This document shows, piece after piece, positions 8,601 through 15,214 of a stretch of 64,000 bases of DNA (the stretch's first letter is position 1; each line of letters begins with the position of its first letter). Origin of the DNA: Roseomonas genomospecies 6. Lineage in GTDB: Bacteria; Pseudomonadota; Alphaproteobacteria; Azospirillales; Azospirillaceae. The stretch covers positions 277,396 to 341,395 of the forward strand of contig NZ_QOKW01000004.1 in the NCBI RefSeq assembly GCF_008365375.1, given 5' to 3'. Below the pieces are notes generated by a model that ran no database searches, had not been told where the DNA came from, and saw only the letters and a list, made by a program, of their open reading frames with translations. The translations under genes were made by a program, and so were the position numbers.

Positions 8601-10464
8601 GCTGCTCGCCGCCGCCAACGGGCTTCTCTACACCGCCTCGTCCTACACCGGGGCGGACTCCATCCGGATCGTCGTGGACGACCTTGGCAACGGCGGGACC
8701 GGCGGGCCGCTGACCGCCAGCGCCACCATCGGCGTCACCGTGGCGCCACCGAACGCCTCCCCGGTCCTGAAGGACACCAACCTCGACGTGACCGTGGCGG
8801 CGGAGGCCCTGGCCGCGCCCAAAGCCGGCACGGCGGGAATCGCGGTGTCCAAGCTGGTCGGGCTGAACGGCGCCGGCCCCGCGAACGTCACCGACACCGA
8901 CGCGGGCGCGGTGACCGGCATCGCCCTGACCGGCACCAACGAGACCTATGGCCGCTGGTGGTTCTCCACCGACAACGGCGCGACCTGGAGCCTCGTCGGC
9001 GCGGTCAACGACAGCGATTCCGCCCTTCTGCTGCGCGCCACCGACCGGCTCTACTTCCAACCCAACGCCGCGGTGCCGGCCACCGTCAACGGCGCCCTGA
9101 CCATCCACGCCTGGGACCAGACCACGGGCAGCGCCGGGACCAAGGTGGCCGTCACCCTCGGGGCCGGCAGCGCCTTCTCCTCCGCCAGCGACACGGTGAC
9201 GCTGCATCCCGGCGTGCTGATCCCCAACGGCACCTTCGACAAGGGGCTGACCGGCTGGAGCTACACCGGCGGCGCCACGGTCGGCACGACGGGCGACGGG
9301 AATGAGGGAACGCTCACCTCCGCGGGCGGGCGGACGCCGACGCAGCTCGAGGATTTCCTCGGCCTCGCCCACGGCTCCATCGCCGCGGCGACGGGGACGG
9401 TCCCCTCCTTCGGGCACGCGATGAAGCTGACGAGCGCCGTGACGGTGACGAAGGACACGACCCTGACCTTCGATTGGACCTTCGTCTTCTCCGACCCCGG
9501 CTATCACGATTTCGCTTTCGTCAGCGTCAACGGCGCGGTCACGCTGCTCGCCAAGAGCGCCAGCGCCAGCGGCAAGTTCAGCGTGGTGATCCCGGCCAAC
9601 AGCACCCTGTCGCTGGGCTTCGGCACCTCCGACACCAGCGACAACAGCGTCAACCCGTTCCTGCGCATCGACAACGTTAAGCTGACCACCGTCGCCAGCG
9701 ATCCCATCGTTCTGGACATGACCGGCGACGGGCTGGCCCTGCGGGCGCTGGCGGACGGCGTGCTGTTCGACGTGAGCGGAGACGGCGTCGCCGACCGGAC
9801 CGGCTGGATCGGAAAGGGCAACGCCCTGCTGGTGCGGGACGACAACCGGAACGGACGGATCGACGACGCGCGCGAGCTGGTGTCGGAGCATTTCGGCGCA
9901 GGGCCGAACGGTGGCGGCTTCAACAGCAGCCTGGACGCGCTCGCCTCGCTCGACACCAACCATGATGGGCGGCTGGACGCGGCGGACGAGGGCTTCGCGA
10001 CGCTCCAGGTCTGGCAGGACGCCGACGGCGACGGGGTGAGCCAGCCGGGCGAGCTGCGGACTCTGACCGAGGCGGGAATCCTCTCCATCGCCACCTCGGC
10101 CACCCCGACCGACACGACGCTGGCCGGGAACGACATCCTGGGCACCACCAGCATGACCATGGCGGACGGCAGCAGCCGTCTGGTGGCCGGCGTCGCCTTC
10201 GACGTCCAGGCCGCCGCCGCGGCGCAGGTGCACAGCCAGCCGCTGGCCCAAACACCATTGACCTCGTCGCCGCAGGCCGACCCGGGGCGCTTCGACTTCG
10301 CGGCGCTTCTCTCCTCCGGGCTGGGATTGCCGGACACCATTCCGGTTGTGCAAAATGGTATGAATACGTACTTTGCGGAATTTACGACGATCGCTCACAG
10401 CCCCGACACACATGAGGTTGCAAATCACGCCTTACCAATTGTGCACAGTGCGGAAAGTTCATGA
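2674..10464 (+). CDS. Giant repetitive adhesin-like protein, probable type I secretion substrate
   Basis: A 2,596-aa protein, predicted to be exported and act at the cell surface. Residues about 10-450 are alanine-rich, with five or six degenerate copies of a roughly 70-aa unit (LxAALASGQNV...ALxQALxxG...AL). An acidic Glu/Lys/Ala segment and a Pro/Thr linker (about 475-665) follow. Next is a divergent first repeat, then seven cadherin/VCBS-like repeats of about 155 aa (about 808-1893), each opening with VNDAPVATG and AEDTANPAG motifs. After these come an unlike cadherin-type domain, another Ig-like domain and a beta-sandwich (about 2190-2340) resembling carbohydrate-binding folds. Residues about 2346-2480 form a Ca-binding dockerin/EF-hand-like module (DVSGDGVADRTGW, DDNRNGRID, LDTNHDGRLD, DADGDGVSQPGEL) common near the C-terminus of RTX adhesins. 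There is no signal peptide and no GGxGxDxUx nonapeptide array. The adjacent type I exporter genes support it being the cargo. The ligand is unknown. Confidence 0.85.
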   Translation: MPDTLDATAPLLTIPDALASEAAAVLLGGDAGALKAVQEKLAAALTGQGLPGAAAGTVADGWMRDVAAGIGASATPDTAIAQASRIAAGAAARMAEAAQETAALTGEQRLAVALAQGQGVEVGSDLSAALFSGVMDPLARPADSADPIAALSQALTAPPHPPAMPETAPASPSDKLAAALASGVGVGDAVEALGPGQGGAFAEALEQALSSGADTGSAVAAAQTQSAASGVQATSITVEQTDGARMLGALASGRTDAAGGALGGDPAFASVLNDALAQGAPPDAALGASAKAQTEMAARQDAAMVPPKPADALVASLSSGQNVAATLKTFAAAAGLDGAASGGFGEALGRALSTGQEMSGALGSAQQTVSTAMTLSAETAKGVKSDGLIAALASGQNVQQAVQALGGSGAAFNAALGQALADGRAPGQALAAARQSADTVQQNARSSEVPVSAENKALADLATPATGGEQSGDGGAEAARKAENPDGEPTGQVADATAAEGKEEGKEEGEAEKDGAKEDGAKEDAKGEADGKAAAEASSDGEPADGEASPAPAKPAGTAEPALTAISFDAPGTGKGADAAVQSAPPPASPASTAPAAAPGVTKALTSDPFAVAAQTQQQVARAIEKADSIQPPATPPATPTVVPATPATPPPHHAAAPILSATFDAAALAKALAIAEGTAAPAGFAVFHLIEAMFQPGEAGSRVVGIAVVANPDSPLGVWQYSVDGGGWLAVGAVADGAALLLPGSALLRFMPAAGAFGTAPSLGLRAVNDEWTEGFSGAGDRLFTLAAVGGTTPLSADVARLSLEVTPVNGAPVATGTQAVLGAVEEDGADPAGASVASLFGGLFSDPTDAVFGSAGNGFAGVAVVANAAAAAQGQWQYWSGTAWTAVGDVAEGSALLLAADAKLRFLPAADWNGTTPALSVRLVEDGGAAIVTGDRVDLTTGAGGSTVYSAGIVVLTGTVTAVNDAPVATGTTALLPAVAEDAANPSGASVTSLFAHLFSDAADAVTGGSPANGFAGIAVVGNAATAAQGVWQYWTGTAWGAVGAASDGNALLLAADATLRFLPTADWNGTTPALTVRLVDDSQGAVTSGGRIVLTSVGGDSRYSAGTVALTTTVTAVNDAPVATGTAATLPSIAEDTANPAGTTVAALFGPLFSDPADAVNGGSAANGFAGVAIVGNAATAAQGQWQYWTGTGWTAIGAVSDGNALLLAADAKLRFLPAADWNGVPPNLVVRLIDDSQGSVITGGWADTMTVGGDSRYSAGTVALTTPVGAVNDAPVAIGGTAALPAIAEDTTDPAGATVSGLFEPLFSDAADAVTGGSAANGFAGIAVVGNAATAAQGVWQYWNGTAWAAVESVTEGSALLLAADAKLRFLPAANWNGTTPALTVRLVEDGGAAFVTGGRVDLTTGVGGSTVYSAGTIALTGTVTAVNDAPVATGTTATLPAVAEDTANPSGASVTSLFAHLFSDAADAVTGGSPANGFAGIAVVGNAATAAQGVWQYWTGTAWGAVGAASDGNALLLAADATLRFLPTADWNGTTPALTVRLVDDSQGAVTSGGRIVLTSVGGDSRYSAGTVALTTTVTAVNDAPVATGAAATLPTVAEDTANPAGATVSTLFGPLFSDAADAVGGGSAANALAGVAVVGNAAGAAQGQWQYWTGTGWAEIGAVSGGNALLLGASTALRFVPAANWNGTTPALTVRLVDNSQGPVASGERIDATSVGGDTRYSAGTIALTGSVTAVNDAPVATGTAATLPSIAEDTVNPAGTTVAALFGPLFSDPADAVNGGSTANGFAGVAIVGNMATAAQGQWQYWTGTAWTSVSAVAEGSALIVAASAMLRFVPAADRNGTTPALTVRLIEDGGVPVVTGGRVNLTNGVGGSTVYSAETVSLTGTVTPVNDAPQVTAATAALTTVKGVAVAVTGLSVSDIDAGALPMLVTLTAGHGTLTLANAGWDTVITGNGTDSVTIRATLATINGLLAAANGLLYTASSYTGADSIRIVVDDLGNGGTGGPLTASATIGVTVAPPNASPVLKDTNLDVTVAAEALAAPKAGTAGIAVSKLVGLNGAGPANVTDTDAGAVTGIALTGTNETYGRWWFSTDNGATWSLVGAVNDSDSALLLRATDRLYFQPNAAVPATVNGALTIHAWDQTTGSAGTKVAVTLGAGSAFSSASDTVTLHPGVLIPNGTFDKGLTGWSYTGGATVGTTGDGNEGTLTSAGGRTPTQLEDFLGLAHGSIAAATGTVPSFGHAMKLTSAVTVTKDTTLTFDWTFVFSDPGYHDFAFVSVNGAVTLLAKSASASGKFSVVIPANSTLSLGFGTSDTSDNSVNPFLRIDNVKLTTVASDPIVLDMTGDGLALRALADGVLFDVSGDGVADRTGWIGKGNALLVRDDNRNGRIDDARELVSEHFGAGPNGGGFNSSLDALASLDTNHDGRLDAADEGFATLQVWQDADGDGVSQPGELRTLTEAGILSIATSATPTDTTLAGNDILGTTSMTMADGSSRLVAGVAFDVQAAAAAQVHSQPLAQTPLTSSPQADPGRFDFAALLSSGLGLPDTIPVVQNGMNTYFAEFTTIAHSPDTHEVANHALPIVHSAESS
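5630..6046 (+). repeat. Near-perfect 417-bp direct repeat, copy A
   Basis: By eye this segment matches 7028-7444 with a single substitution (near 5952 versus 7350), at an offset of 1,398 bp, exactly three repeat units. Silent positions match too, so the two copies were homogenised recently by duplication or gene conversion. Confidence 0.9.
7028..7444 (+). repeat. Near-perfect 417-bp direct repeat, copy B
   Basis: Partner of the copy at 5630-6046, in the same reading frame of the adhesin gene. Recombination between the copies would delete or duplicate three in-frame modules (466 aa) without disrupting the protein. Confidence 0.9.
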
Positions 10465-10468
10465 TGGA

Positions 10469-10497
10469 TTGACAGAATTCGACGCATTTTTAGGTAT
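10469..10497 (+). promoter_or_regulatory. Possible sigma-70-type promoter for the type I secretion genes
   Basis: A perfect TTGACA (10469-10474) lies just past the adhesin stop codon in a locally AT-rich 134-bp gap. A weak -10-like AGGTAT follows at 17-bp spacing. It could drive the exporter genes independently of the adhesin. The -10 match is poor, so confidence is low. Confidence 0.3.
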
Positions 10498-10598
10498 TTG
10501 GATACTGTTTTGTCCTAAATGAATATGAGAATTCTCGATTAGGATCATCTTCGCTGTAGGCCGAACGGCTTAAACGGGCAGCGGTTTCCAGGACCCTC

Positions 10599-11993
10599 AT
10601 GCGCAAGTTCTGTCTTATCGCCACGGCTGCGCTCCCACTTCTGACGGGCGCTCCACAACCGCTGCTTGCAAATCCGCGTGACGACGTGGTAGCGCTGATC
10701 GGCAAGGCGACGGAGACCCACGACCGGCTGCGGGGAGCGGAGGCCGCCGCCGACGCGGCCCGCAACGCCCTGCGCGTCAGCCACGGCGGCTGGTTCCCGA
10801 CGCTGAGCCTGTCGGCCAACGGGGGACGTGAGAGCACCACCAAGCCCGCCGGCCTGCCCAACACGGACATGAACGCCTCGCAGTTCTCGGCGCGGGCGAC
10901 GCAGTTGATCTGGGACTTCGACGCGACCAACGCCGACATCCGGCGCGCGCAGGTGACGCTGGTGCGCGCCGACATCGCGGTGGAACGCACCCGGCAGGAG
11001 TTGCTGGTGGAGGGGCTCGGCGCCTATGCCGGCCTCGTCCGCTCCCACCAGTTGCTCGCCTTCGCGCGCCAGTCGGAAGACAACATCCGCCGCCAGACCG
11101 GGCTGGAGGAGGTGCGCCTTCAGGAGGGCTTCGGCTTCTCCACGGACGTTCTCCAGGCCAAGAGCCAGTTGGCCGGCGCCCAGGCGCGCCGCGTCGCGGC
11201 GGAAGAGGCGACGCAGAACGCGCTGAGCCGCTTCCAGGCCTTCTTCGGCCATGTCCCCTTCCAGGTGAGCAACGCCCAGGTCCTGGCGATGACGCGCGCC
11301 ACCCTGCCCCCGTCGATGGACGCAGCGGTGGAGGAGGCGCGCCGTCACAACCCGCGCCTTCAGGAGCTTGCCCTGACCGCCGCGGCGGCGCAGGAGGCGG
11401 TGTCGTCGGTGCGTGGCCGGACGCTCTACCCCCGGATCGACGGCTTCGTGGAGCGCAACGTCAAGCGCGACGTCGCCGGCCAGTCCGGGCGGCAGAACGA
11501 GCTTCTGTTCAAGCTTCAGGTGACCTTCTCTCTGAACACCGGCCTGACCGCCCTCAACAGCATCCGTGTGGCCGAGGCCGACCTGCGCGCCGCCGACGCC
11601 ACCTGGGCCGACCAGGAGCGCACGGTGCTGGAAACCGTCCGCAACAGTTGGAACCGGCTGGAGAGCGCCCGCGCCCAGGTGCGGTTGCTGAACGATCAGG
11701 CGAGCCTCGCCGCCGGTTTCCTCGACGTGGCCCGGTCGGAGCGCGAGCTTGGCACCCGCTCGCTGATCGACATCCTGTCGGGCGAGACGACCCTCATCAA
11801 CGCCCGCAGCGACGCGGCGGCGGCGGAGACGGAGCTTGTGCTTGCCGGCTACCGCCTGCTGGCCGCCATGGGCCGGCTGAACGCCGCCGACATCCAGACC
11901 AAGCCGATGCCGAAGCTGACCGCGCCGGGCCGCGGCGCTTTCCGTGATCCGGGCCGCGATTTGAACAAGCGCGGAACGGGGGAGCAGCGATGA
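10599..11993 (+). CDS. TolC-family outer-membrane efflux/secretion channel
   Basis: A 464-aa TolC-like protein forming the outer-membrane exit duct of a type I secretion system. A signal peptide is visible at residues 1-24 (basic N-terminus, hydrophobic core, ending PLLA). The rest shows the two-fold helical repeat typical of TolC/OEP: stretches such as SQFSARATQLIWDFDATNAD, the ALSRFQAFFG region, then LQELALTAAAAQEAV and LFKLQVTFSLNTG in the second half. The length is normal for the family. An AGGA ribosome site precedes the ATG. The gene overlaps the following ABC transporter by 4 bp (ATGA), so the two are translationally coupled. Its position right after the giant repeat protein makes that protein the likely cargo. 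Confidence 0.9.
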   Translation: MRKFCLIATAALPLLTGAPQPLLANPRDDVVALIGKATETHDRLRGAEAAADAARNALRVSHGGWFPTLSLSANGGRESTTKPAGLPNTDMNASQFSARATQLIWDFDATNADIRRAQVTLVRADIAVERTRQELLVEGLGAYAGLVRSHQLLAFARQSEDNIRRQTGLEEVRLQEGFGFSTDVLQAKSQLAGAQARRVAAEEATQNALSRFQAFFGHVPFQVSNAQVLAMTRATLPPSMDAAVEEARRHNPRLQELALTAAAAQEAVSSVRGRTLYPRIDGFVERNVKRDVAGQSGRQNELLFKLQVTFSLNTGLTALNSIRVAEADLRAADATWADQERTVLETVRNSWNRLESARAQVRLLNDQASLAAGFLDVARSERELGTRSLIDILSGETTLINARSDAAAAETELVLAGYRLLAAMGRLNAADIQTKPMPKLTAPGRGAFRDPGRDLNKRGTGEQR

Positions 11994-13672
11994 CGGGCGG
12001 CGCCATCGGGCTTCTGGTTCTGCGGCTGCGCGCCAACCTGCGGCTGACCGCCCGCGTCTTCGCGGCATCGCTGGCGGCGAACCTGCTGGGGCTGGCCTCG
12101 TCCTTCTACACGATGCTGGTGCTGAACCGGTACGTGACGCACGGCGTCGATTCCACGCTGGCGGCGCTGACCGTCGGGGTCGTCCTGTCCATTGCCTTCG
12201 AGCACCTGTTCCGCCACGTCCGGCTGGGCATCGCCGGGCGCATCGGGCGCGCCGAGCACGAGCGGCTGACCACCGGGGCCTTCGGCATCCTGATGACCGC
12301 GCGCAGCGGCGCGGGATCGGCGGAGGGCGACGCCGCGCGGCGCGAGGCGATGCGGGCGCCGGAGCAGATCGACTCCGCGCTGGGCTCCGCCAATCTGGCG
12401 ACTTTGTTCGACCTGCCCTTCGCGCTGGGCTTCATCCTCGTGGTGGCGCTGATCTCCTGGCCGCTGGCGGCGATCTGCCTCGTCTTCACGCTTCTGGCCA
12501 TCGCCGCCGGGCTGCTGGCCCAGGCGGACATGCGCGCGGTCGGACGCGATCTCGCCCAGGCCGGGGCCAACGCCCAGGGGCTGGTGACCTCCGCCATCGT
12601 CGGGCGCGACGCGGCGGCCCTGTTCGGCGGCGCCAAGCCGCTCCTCGGCGACTGGCAGCGCGCGGCCAAGGCGCTGCGCGTGGTCCGCGAGCGCATGTCG
12701 ATGCGCCAGGGCCGCGCCCAATCGGCGGCGCAGAGCCTCCAGGCGCTCCAGGGCGTGGCGGTGATCGCCACCGGCGCGGTTCTGGTGGTGCGGGGCGAGC
12801 TGGACGTCGGGTCGCTGATCGGCATCAACCTGCTGGTCGGGCGGGCGCTGGCCCCCTTCACCCGGCTGGCCCAGATCGGCGAGTCCCTGGCGATGGCCCG
12901 GCAGGCGCAGGCGCGGCTGGAGCAGTTCGCCCGCACCGCGGTCGAGCCGACCGGCGGCACCAGCCTGCCCCGCTACGCCGGGACGCTGGAGCTGCGCGAC
13001 CTGACCTTCACCCCGCCGGGCGGCGTCACACCGCTGCTGCGCCGCCTGAACCTGTCGGTGCCCGCCGGCAACATCCTGGTGCTGAAAGGCCGCAACGGCT
13101 CCGGCAAATCGACGCTGATCCGCCTGATCGCCGGTCTGGCCGACCCGCAGGAGGGCGCCGTGCTGGCCGACGGGGTGGACATCCGCAAGTTCGCTCCCTC
13201 GTGGTGGCGCCAGCAGATCGGGCTGCTGCCGCAGGAGCCGGTGTTCCTCAACCGGACCATCCGCGAGAACCTGCTGCTCGCCAACCCGCGCCTGTCGGAG
13301 ACGGAGCTTCACGCCGTCCTGCACCGCGCCGGGGCCGACCGCACGGTGGCCGATTGCGCCCAGGGGCTCGACACGCCGCTGCGCAACTTCGGGCACGAGC
13401 TGCCGACCGGCCACCGCCGCCGGCTGGCGCTGGCCCGCGCCCTGGCGGTCGGCGGGCGGCTAATCCTGCTCGACGAGCCGACCGACGGGCTGGACTCGGA
13501 CGGCACCGCCACCGTCTACCGCACGCTGATCGAGCTGGCGCGGAGCGGCCACACGGTGATCATCGCCTCCCACGACCCGCGCATCCTCCAGGGCGCCTCG
13601 CTGGTGCTCGACCTCGACCAGCCGAACGGCGGAGCGACCGTCCGCGACGCGGCGGGACTGGTGACGCCATGA
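11990..13672 (+). CDS. Type I secretion ABC transporter (membrane plus ATPase, PrtD/HlyB-like)
   Basis: A 560-aa half-transporter of the inner membrane, powering export through the flanking HlyD and TolC proteins. Residues about 1-310 hold the membrane domain, with hydrophobic stretches near 20-45, 55-75, 140-180 and 250-285. The ATPase domain is at about 330-550: Walker A GRNGSGKST near 366, Q-loop region LLPQEPVFLNRTIREN, Walker B LILLDEPTDGLD near 491, and the switch His in IIASHDP. The ABC signature is unusual: LPTGHRRRLALARA replaces the LSGGQ-type motif. There is no C39 peptidase domain, so the substrate is not leader-processed. It overlaps both neighbours by 4 bp. Function is assigned from domain order and operon context. 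Confidence 0.9.
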   Translation: MTGGAIGLLVLRLRANLRLTARVFAASLAANLLGLASSFYTMLVLNRYVTHGVDSTLAALTVGVVLSIAFEHLFRHVRLGIAGRIGRAEHERLTTGAFGILMTARSGAGSAEGDAARREAMRAPEQIDSALGSANLATLFDLPFALGFILVVALISWPLAAICLVFTLLAIAAGLLAQADMRAVGRDLAQAGANAQGLVTSAIVGRDAAALFGGAKPLLGDWQRAAKALRVVRERMSMRQGRAQSAAQSLQALQGVAVIATGAVLVVRGELDVGSLIGINLLVGRALAPFTRLAQIGESLAMARQAQARLEQFARTAVEPTGGTSLPRYAGTLELRDLTFTPPGGVTPLLRRLNLSVPAGNILVLKGRNGSGKSTLIRLIAGLADPQEGAVLADGVDIRKFAPSWWRQQIGLLPQEPVFLNRTIRENLLLANPRLSETELHAVLHRAGADRTVADCAQGLDTPLRNFGHELPTGHRRRLALARALAVGGRLILLDEPTDGLDSDGTATVYRTLIELARSGHTVIIASHDPRILQGASLVLDLDQPNGGATVRDAAGLVTP

Positions 13673-15012
13673 AGCCGCTCCCCCTGCTGATCCGCAAGCC
13701 CGCCGCGGCGACCGCCCCCGTCACCCTGGCGGGCACCGATGCCACGGACACGGAAAGCCGCTTCGGCGACGGCCTGTTCGTCGTCAGCATCGCCGCCTTC
13801 CTCGCGGCACTCGGCTGGGCCGCCGTCGCCGAGCTGAACGTCTCCAGCAGCGCCCCCGGCGACGTGGTGCCGCTGTCCTACAACCAGTCGGTCCAGCATT
13901 TCGAAGGCGGCATTGTCCGCGACATCCTGGTTCAGGAGGGCGATTCGGTCACGGCGGGCCAAGTGCTGGTCGAGCTGGACCAGACCAAGATCCGCGCCGA
14001 CCTGGAGGAGCTGAAGCTGCGCCTCGGCTCGCTCTCCGCCGACACCGCGCGGCTGGAGGCGGAGGTCGGGCGCCGCGAGTCTATCGCCTTCCCCGAGCGG
14101 CTGCTGCGCGAGCGGCCCGATCTGGCGGCGCAGACCCGCGACCTGTTCCGCGCCCGGCGCGACCGGCTGGCCTCCGACATCGACATCCAGCGCCAGGACA
14201 TCGCCCAGCGCGAGCAGCAGGTGGCCGCCGTGCGGGCGCGCATCGGCGGCTCCCAAGTGGCGCAAGGGCTGATCCGCGAGCAGCTTTCCATCAGCGAGAC
14301 CCTGCTGAAGCGCGAGATCACCAACCGCATGAAGCATCTGGAGCTGCTGCGCGACGACGCCCGCGTCAGCAGCGCCATCGCCGAGGACCGCGCCACCCTG
14401 GCCCAGGCCGAGGCGGCACTGGCCGAGGCGCGCAGCAAGCTGGTGTGGATCGGGCGCAAGTACGAGGAGGAGAGCCGCAACGCCCTCGACGAGGCCCGCC
14501 GCAACCACGACGAGCTGTCGCAGCGCCTGACCCGCTATCAGGACAGCCTGGACCGCAGCAGCCTGCGCGCGCCCATGGACGGCATCGTGAAGACGCTGGC
14601 CGTCTCCACCAAGGGCGCCGTCGTCAAGGCCGGCGAGACGGTGGTGGAGCTGGTGCCGCGCGACGGCAAGCTGGTGGTGGACGCCCGCCTGCCGGTGCAG
14701 GACATCGGCTATGTCCGCCCCGACCAGCCGGTGGTGGTGACCCTGGCCGGCGGCGACGCCTCGCGCTTCGGCCACATCGAGGGGCGGGTGCGGACGATCA
14801 GCCCCGACACGCTGCTCGATGCCAACAAGCAGTCCTACTACAAGGTCCGCGTTGAGCTGCCGGTGACCCGCTTCGACTACGGCGGCAAGACCTACGAGCT
14901 GTTCCCCGGCGTGCGCGTGACCTGCAGCATCCTGACCGGGCGGCGCACCATCCTCGATTACGTGTTCTCGCCGGTCCTCAACGGCCTCCAGCACGCGATG
15001 CAGGAGCAATGA
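13669..15012 (+). CDS. HlyD-family membrane fusion protein (type I secretion adaptor)
   Basis: A 447-aa periplasmic adaptor linking the ABC exporter to the TolC-like channel. After a cytoplasmic N-terminus there is a single membrane segment (about 35-55), then the first half of a lipoyl/barrel-sandwich domain (VQHFEGGIVRDILVQEGDSVTAGQVLVELD). A long coiled-coil hairpin follows (about 105-290), then the second lipoyl half (LRAPMDGIVKTLAVSTKGAV) and a beta-barrel region ending with the common PGVRVTCSILTGRRTILDYV C-terminus. Length and order are typical of HlyD/PrtE. The ATG at 13669 overlaps the preceding stop (ATGA); a longer upstream reading frame is not needed. Confidence 0.93.
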   Translation: MKPLPLLIRKPAAATAPVTLAGTDATDTESRFGDGLFVVSIAAFLAALGWAAVAELNVSSSAPGDVVPLSYNQSVQHFEGGIVRDILVQEGDSVTAGQVLVELDQTKIRADLEELKLRLGSLSADTARLEAEVGRRESIAFPERLLRERPDLAAQTRDLFRARRDRLASDIDIQRQDIAQREQQVAAVRARIGGSQVAQGLIREQLSISETLLKREITNRMKHLELLRDDARVSSAIAEDRATLAQAEAALAEARSKLVWIGRKYEEESRNALDEARRNHDELSQRLTRYQDSLDRSSLRAPMDGIVKTLAVSTKGAVVKAGETVVELVPRDGKLVVDARLPVQDIGYVRPDQPVVVTLAGGDASRFGHIEGRVRTISPDTLLDANKQSYYKVRVELPVTRFDYGGKTYELFPGVRVTCSILTGRRTILDYVFSPVLNGLQHAMQEQ

Positions 15013-15042
15013 GGATGGGCAGCCCTTCCCCCGCGTCCAATC

Positions 15043-15186
15043 CCCTCTCCCGTCCCGGGAGAGGGAGGGACCCGCGCGAAGCGCGGGAGGGTGAGGGTCG
15101 TCCAACGGCGCGATCACCCGATCCTTGCATTCACCCTCACCCTTCCCGCTCCGCGGGCCCCTTCCCTCTCCCGAGACGGGAGAGGG
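15043..15186. repeat. Large palindromic intergenic element (REP-like)
   Basis: Two copies of a CCCTCTCCCG / CGGGAGAGGG hairpin (15043-15065 and 15164-15186) flank complementary arms containing GGGTGAGGG and CCCTCACCC and a small CGCGCGAAGCGCG hairpin. The whole 144 bp can fold into one long imperfect hairpin. Elements of this kind are common as dispersed intergenic palindromes in high-GC proteobacteria. It lies between the adaptor gene and the channel-chimera gene, where it could attenuate transcription or protect mRNA ends. Confidence 0.75.
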
Positions 15187-15214
15187 AAACCGCTCGCCGC
15201 CCGAGGCCCACCCC

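Noticed and set aside
5304..9305. Another long plus-strand frame inside the adhesin gene.
   Set aside because: Arg-rich, domain-free reading of the same repeats in a wrong frame; the frame 2674-10464 carries all recognisable domains.
3538..10428. A very long open frame on the minus strand opposite the adhesin gene.
   Set aside because: It is a high-GC antisense shadow: Gly/Arg/Asp-biased composition, no domain, and the plus strand has clear repeat domains and third-position GC periodicity.
2674..10464. An RTX toxin or a LapA-type adhesin controlled by LapD/LapG.
   Set aside because: No GGxGxDxUx nonapeptide blocks, no lipase/protease domain, no LapG-type cleavage motif seen near the N-terminus, and no LapD/LapG-like genes nearby.
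13201..13668. A possible long N-terminal extension of the HlyD-like protein.
   Set aside because: It would overlap most of the ATPase domain of the ABC gene and is Arg/Pro-rich; the ATG at 13669 gives standard HlyD length and a 4-bp overlap.
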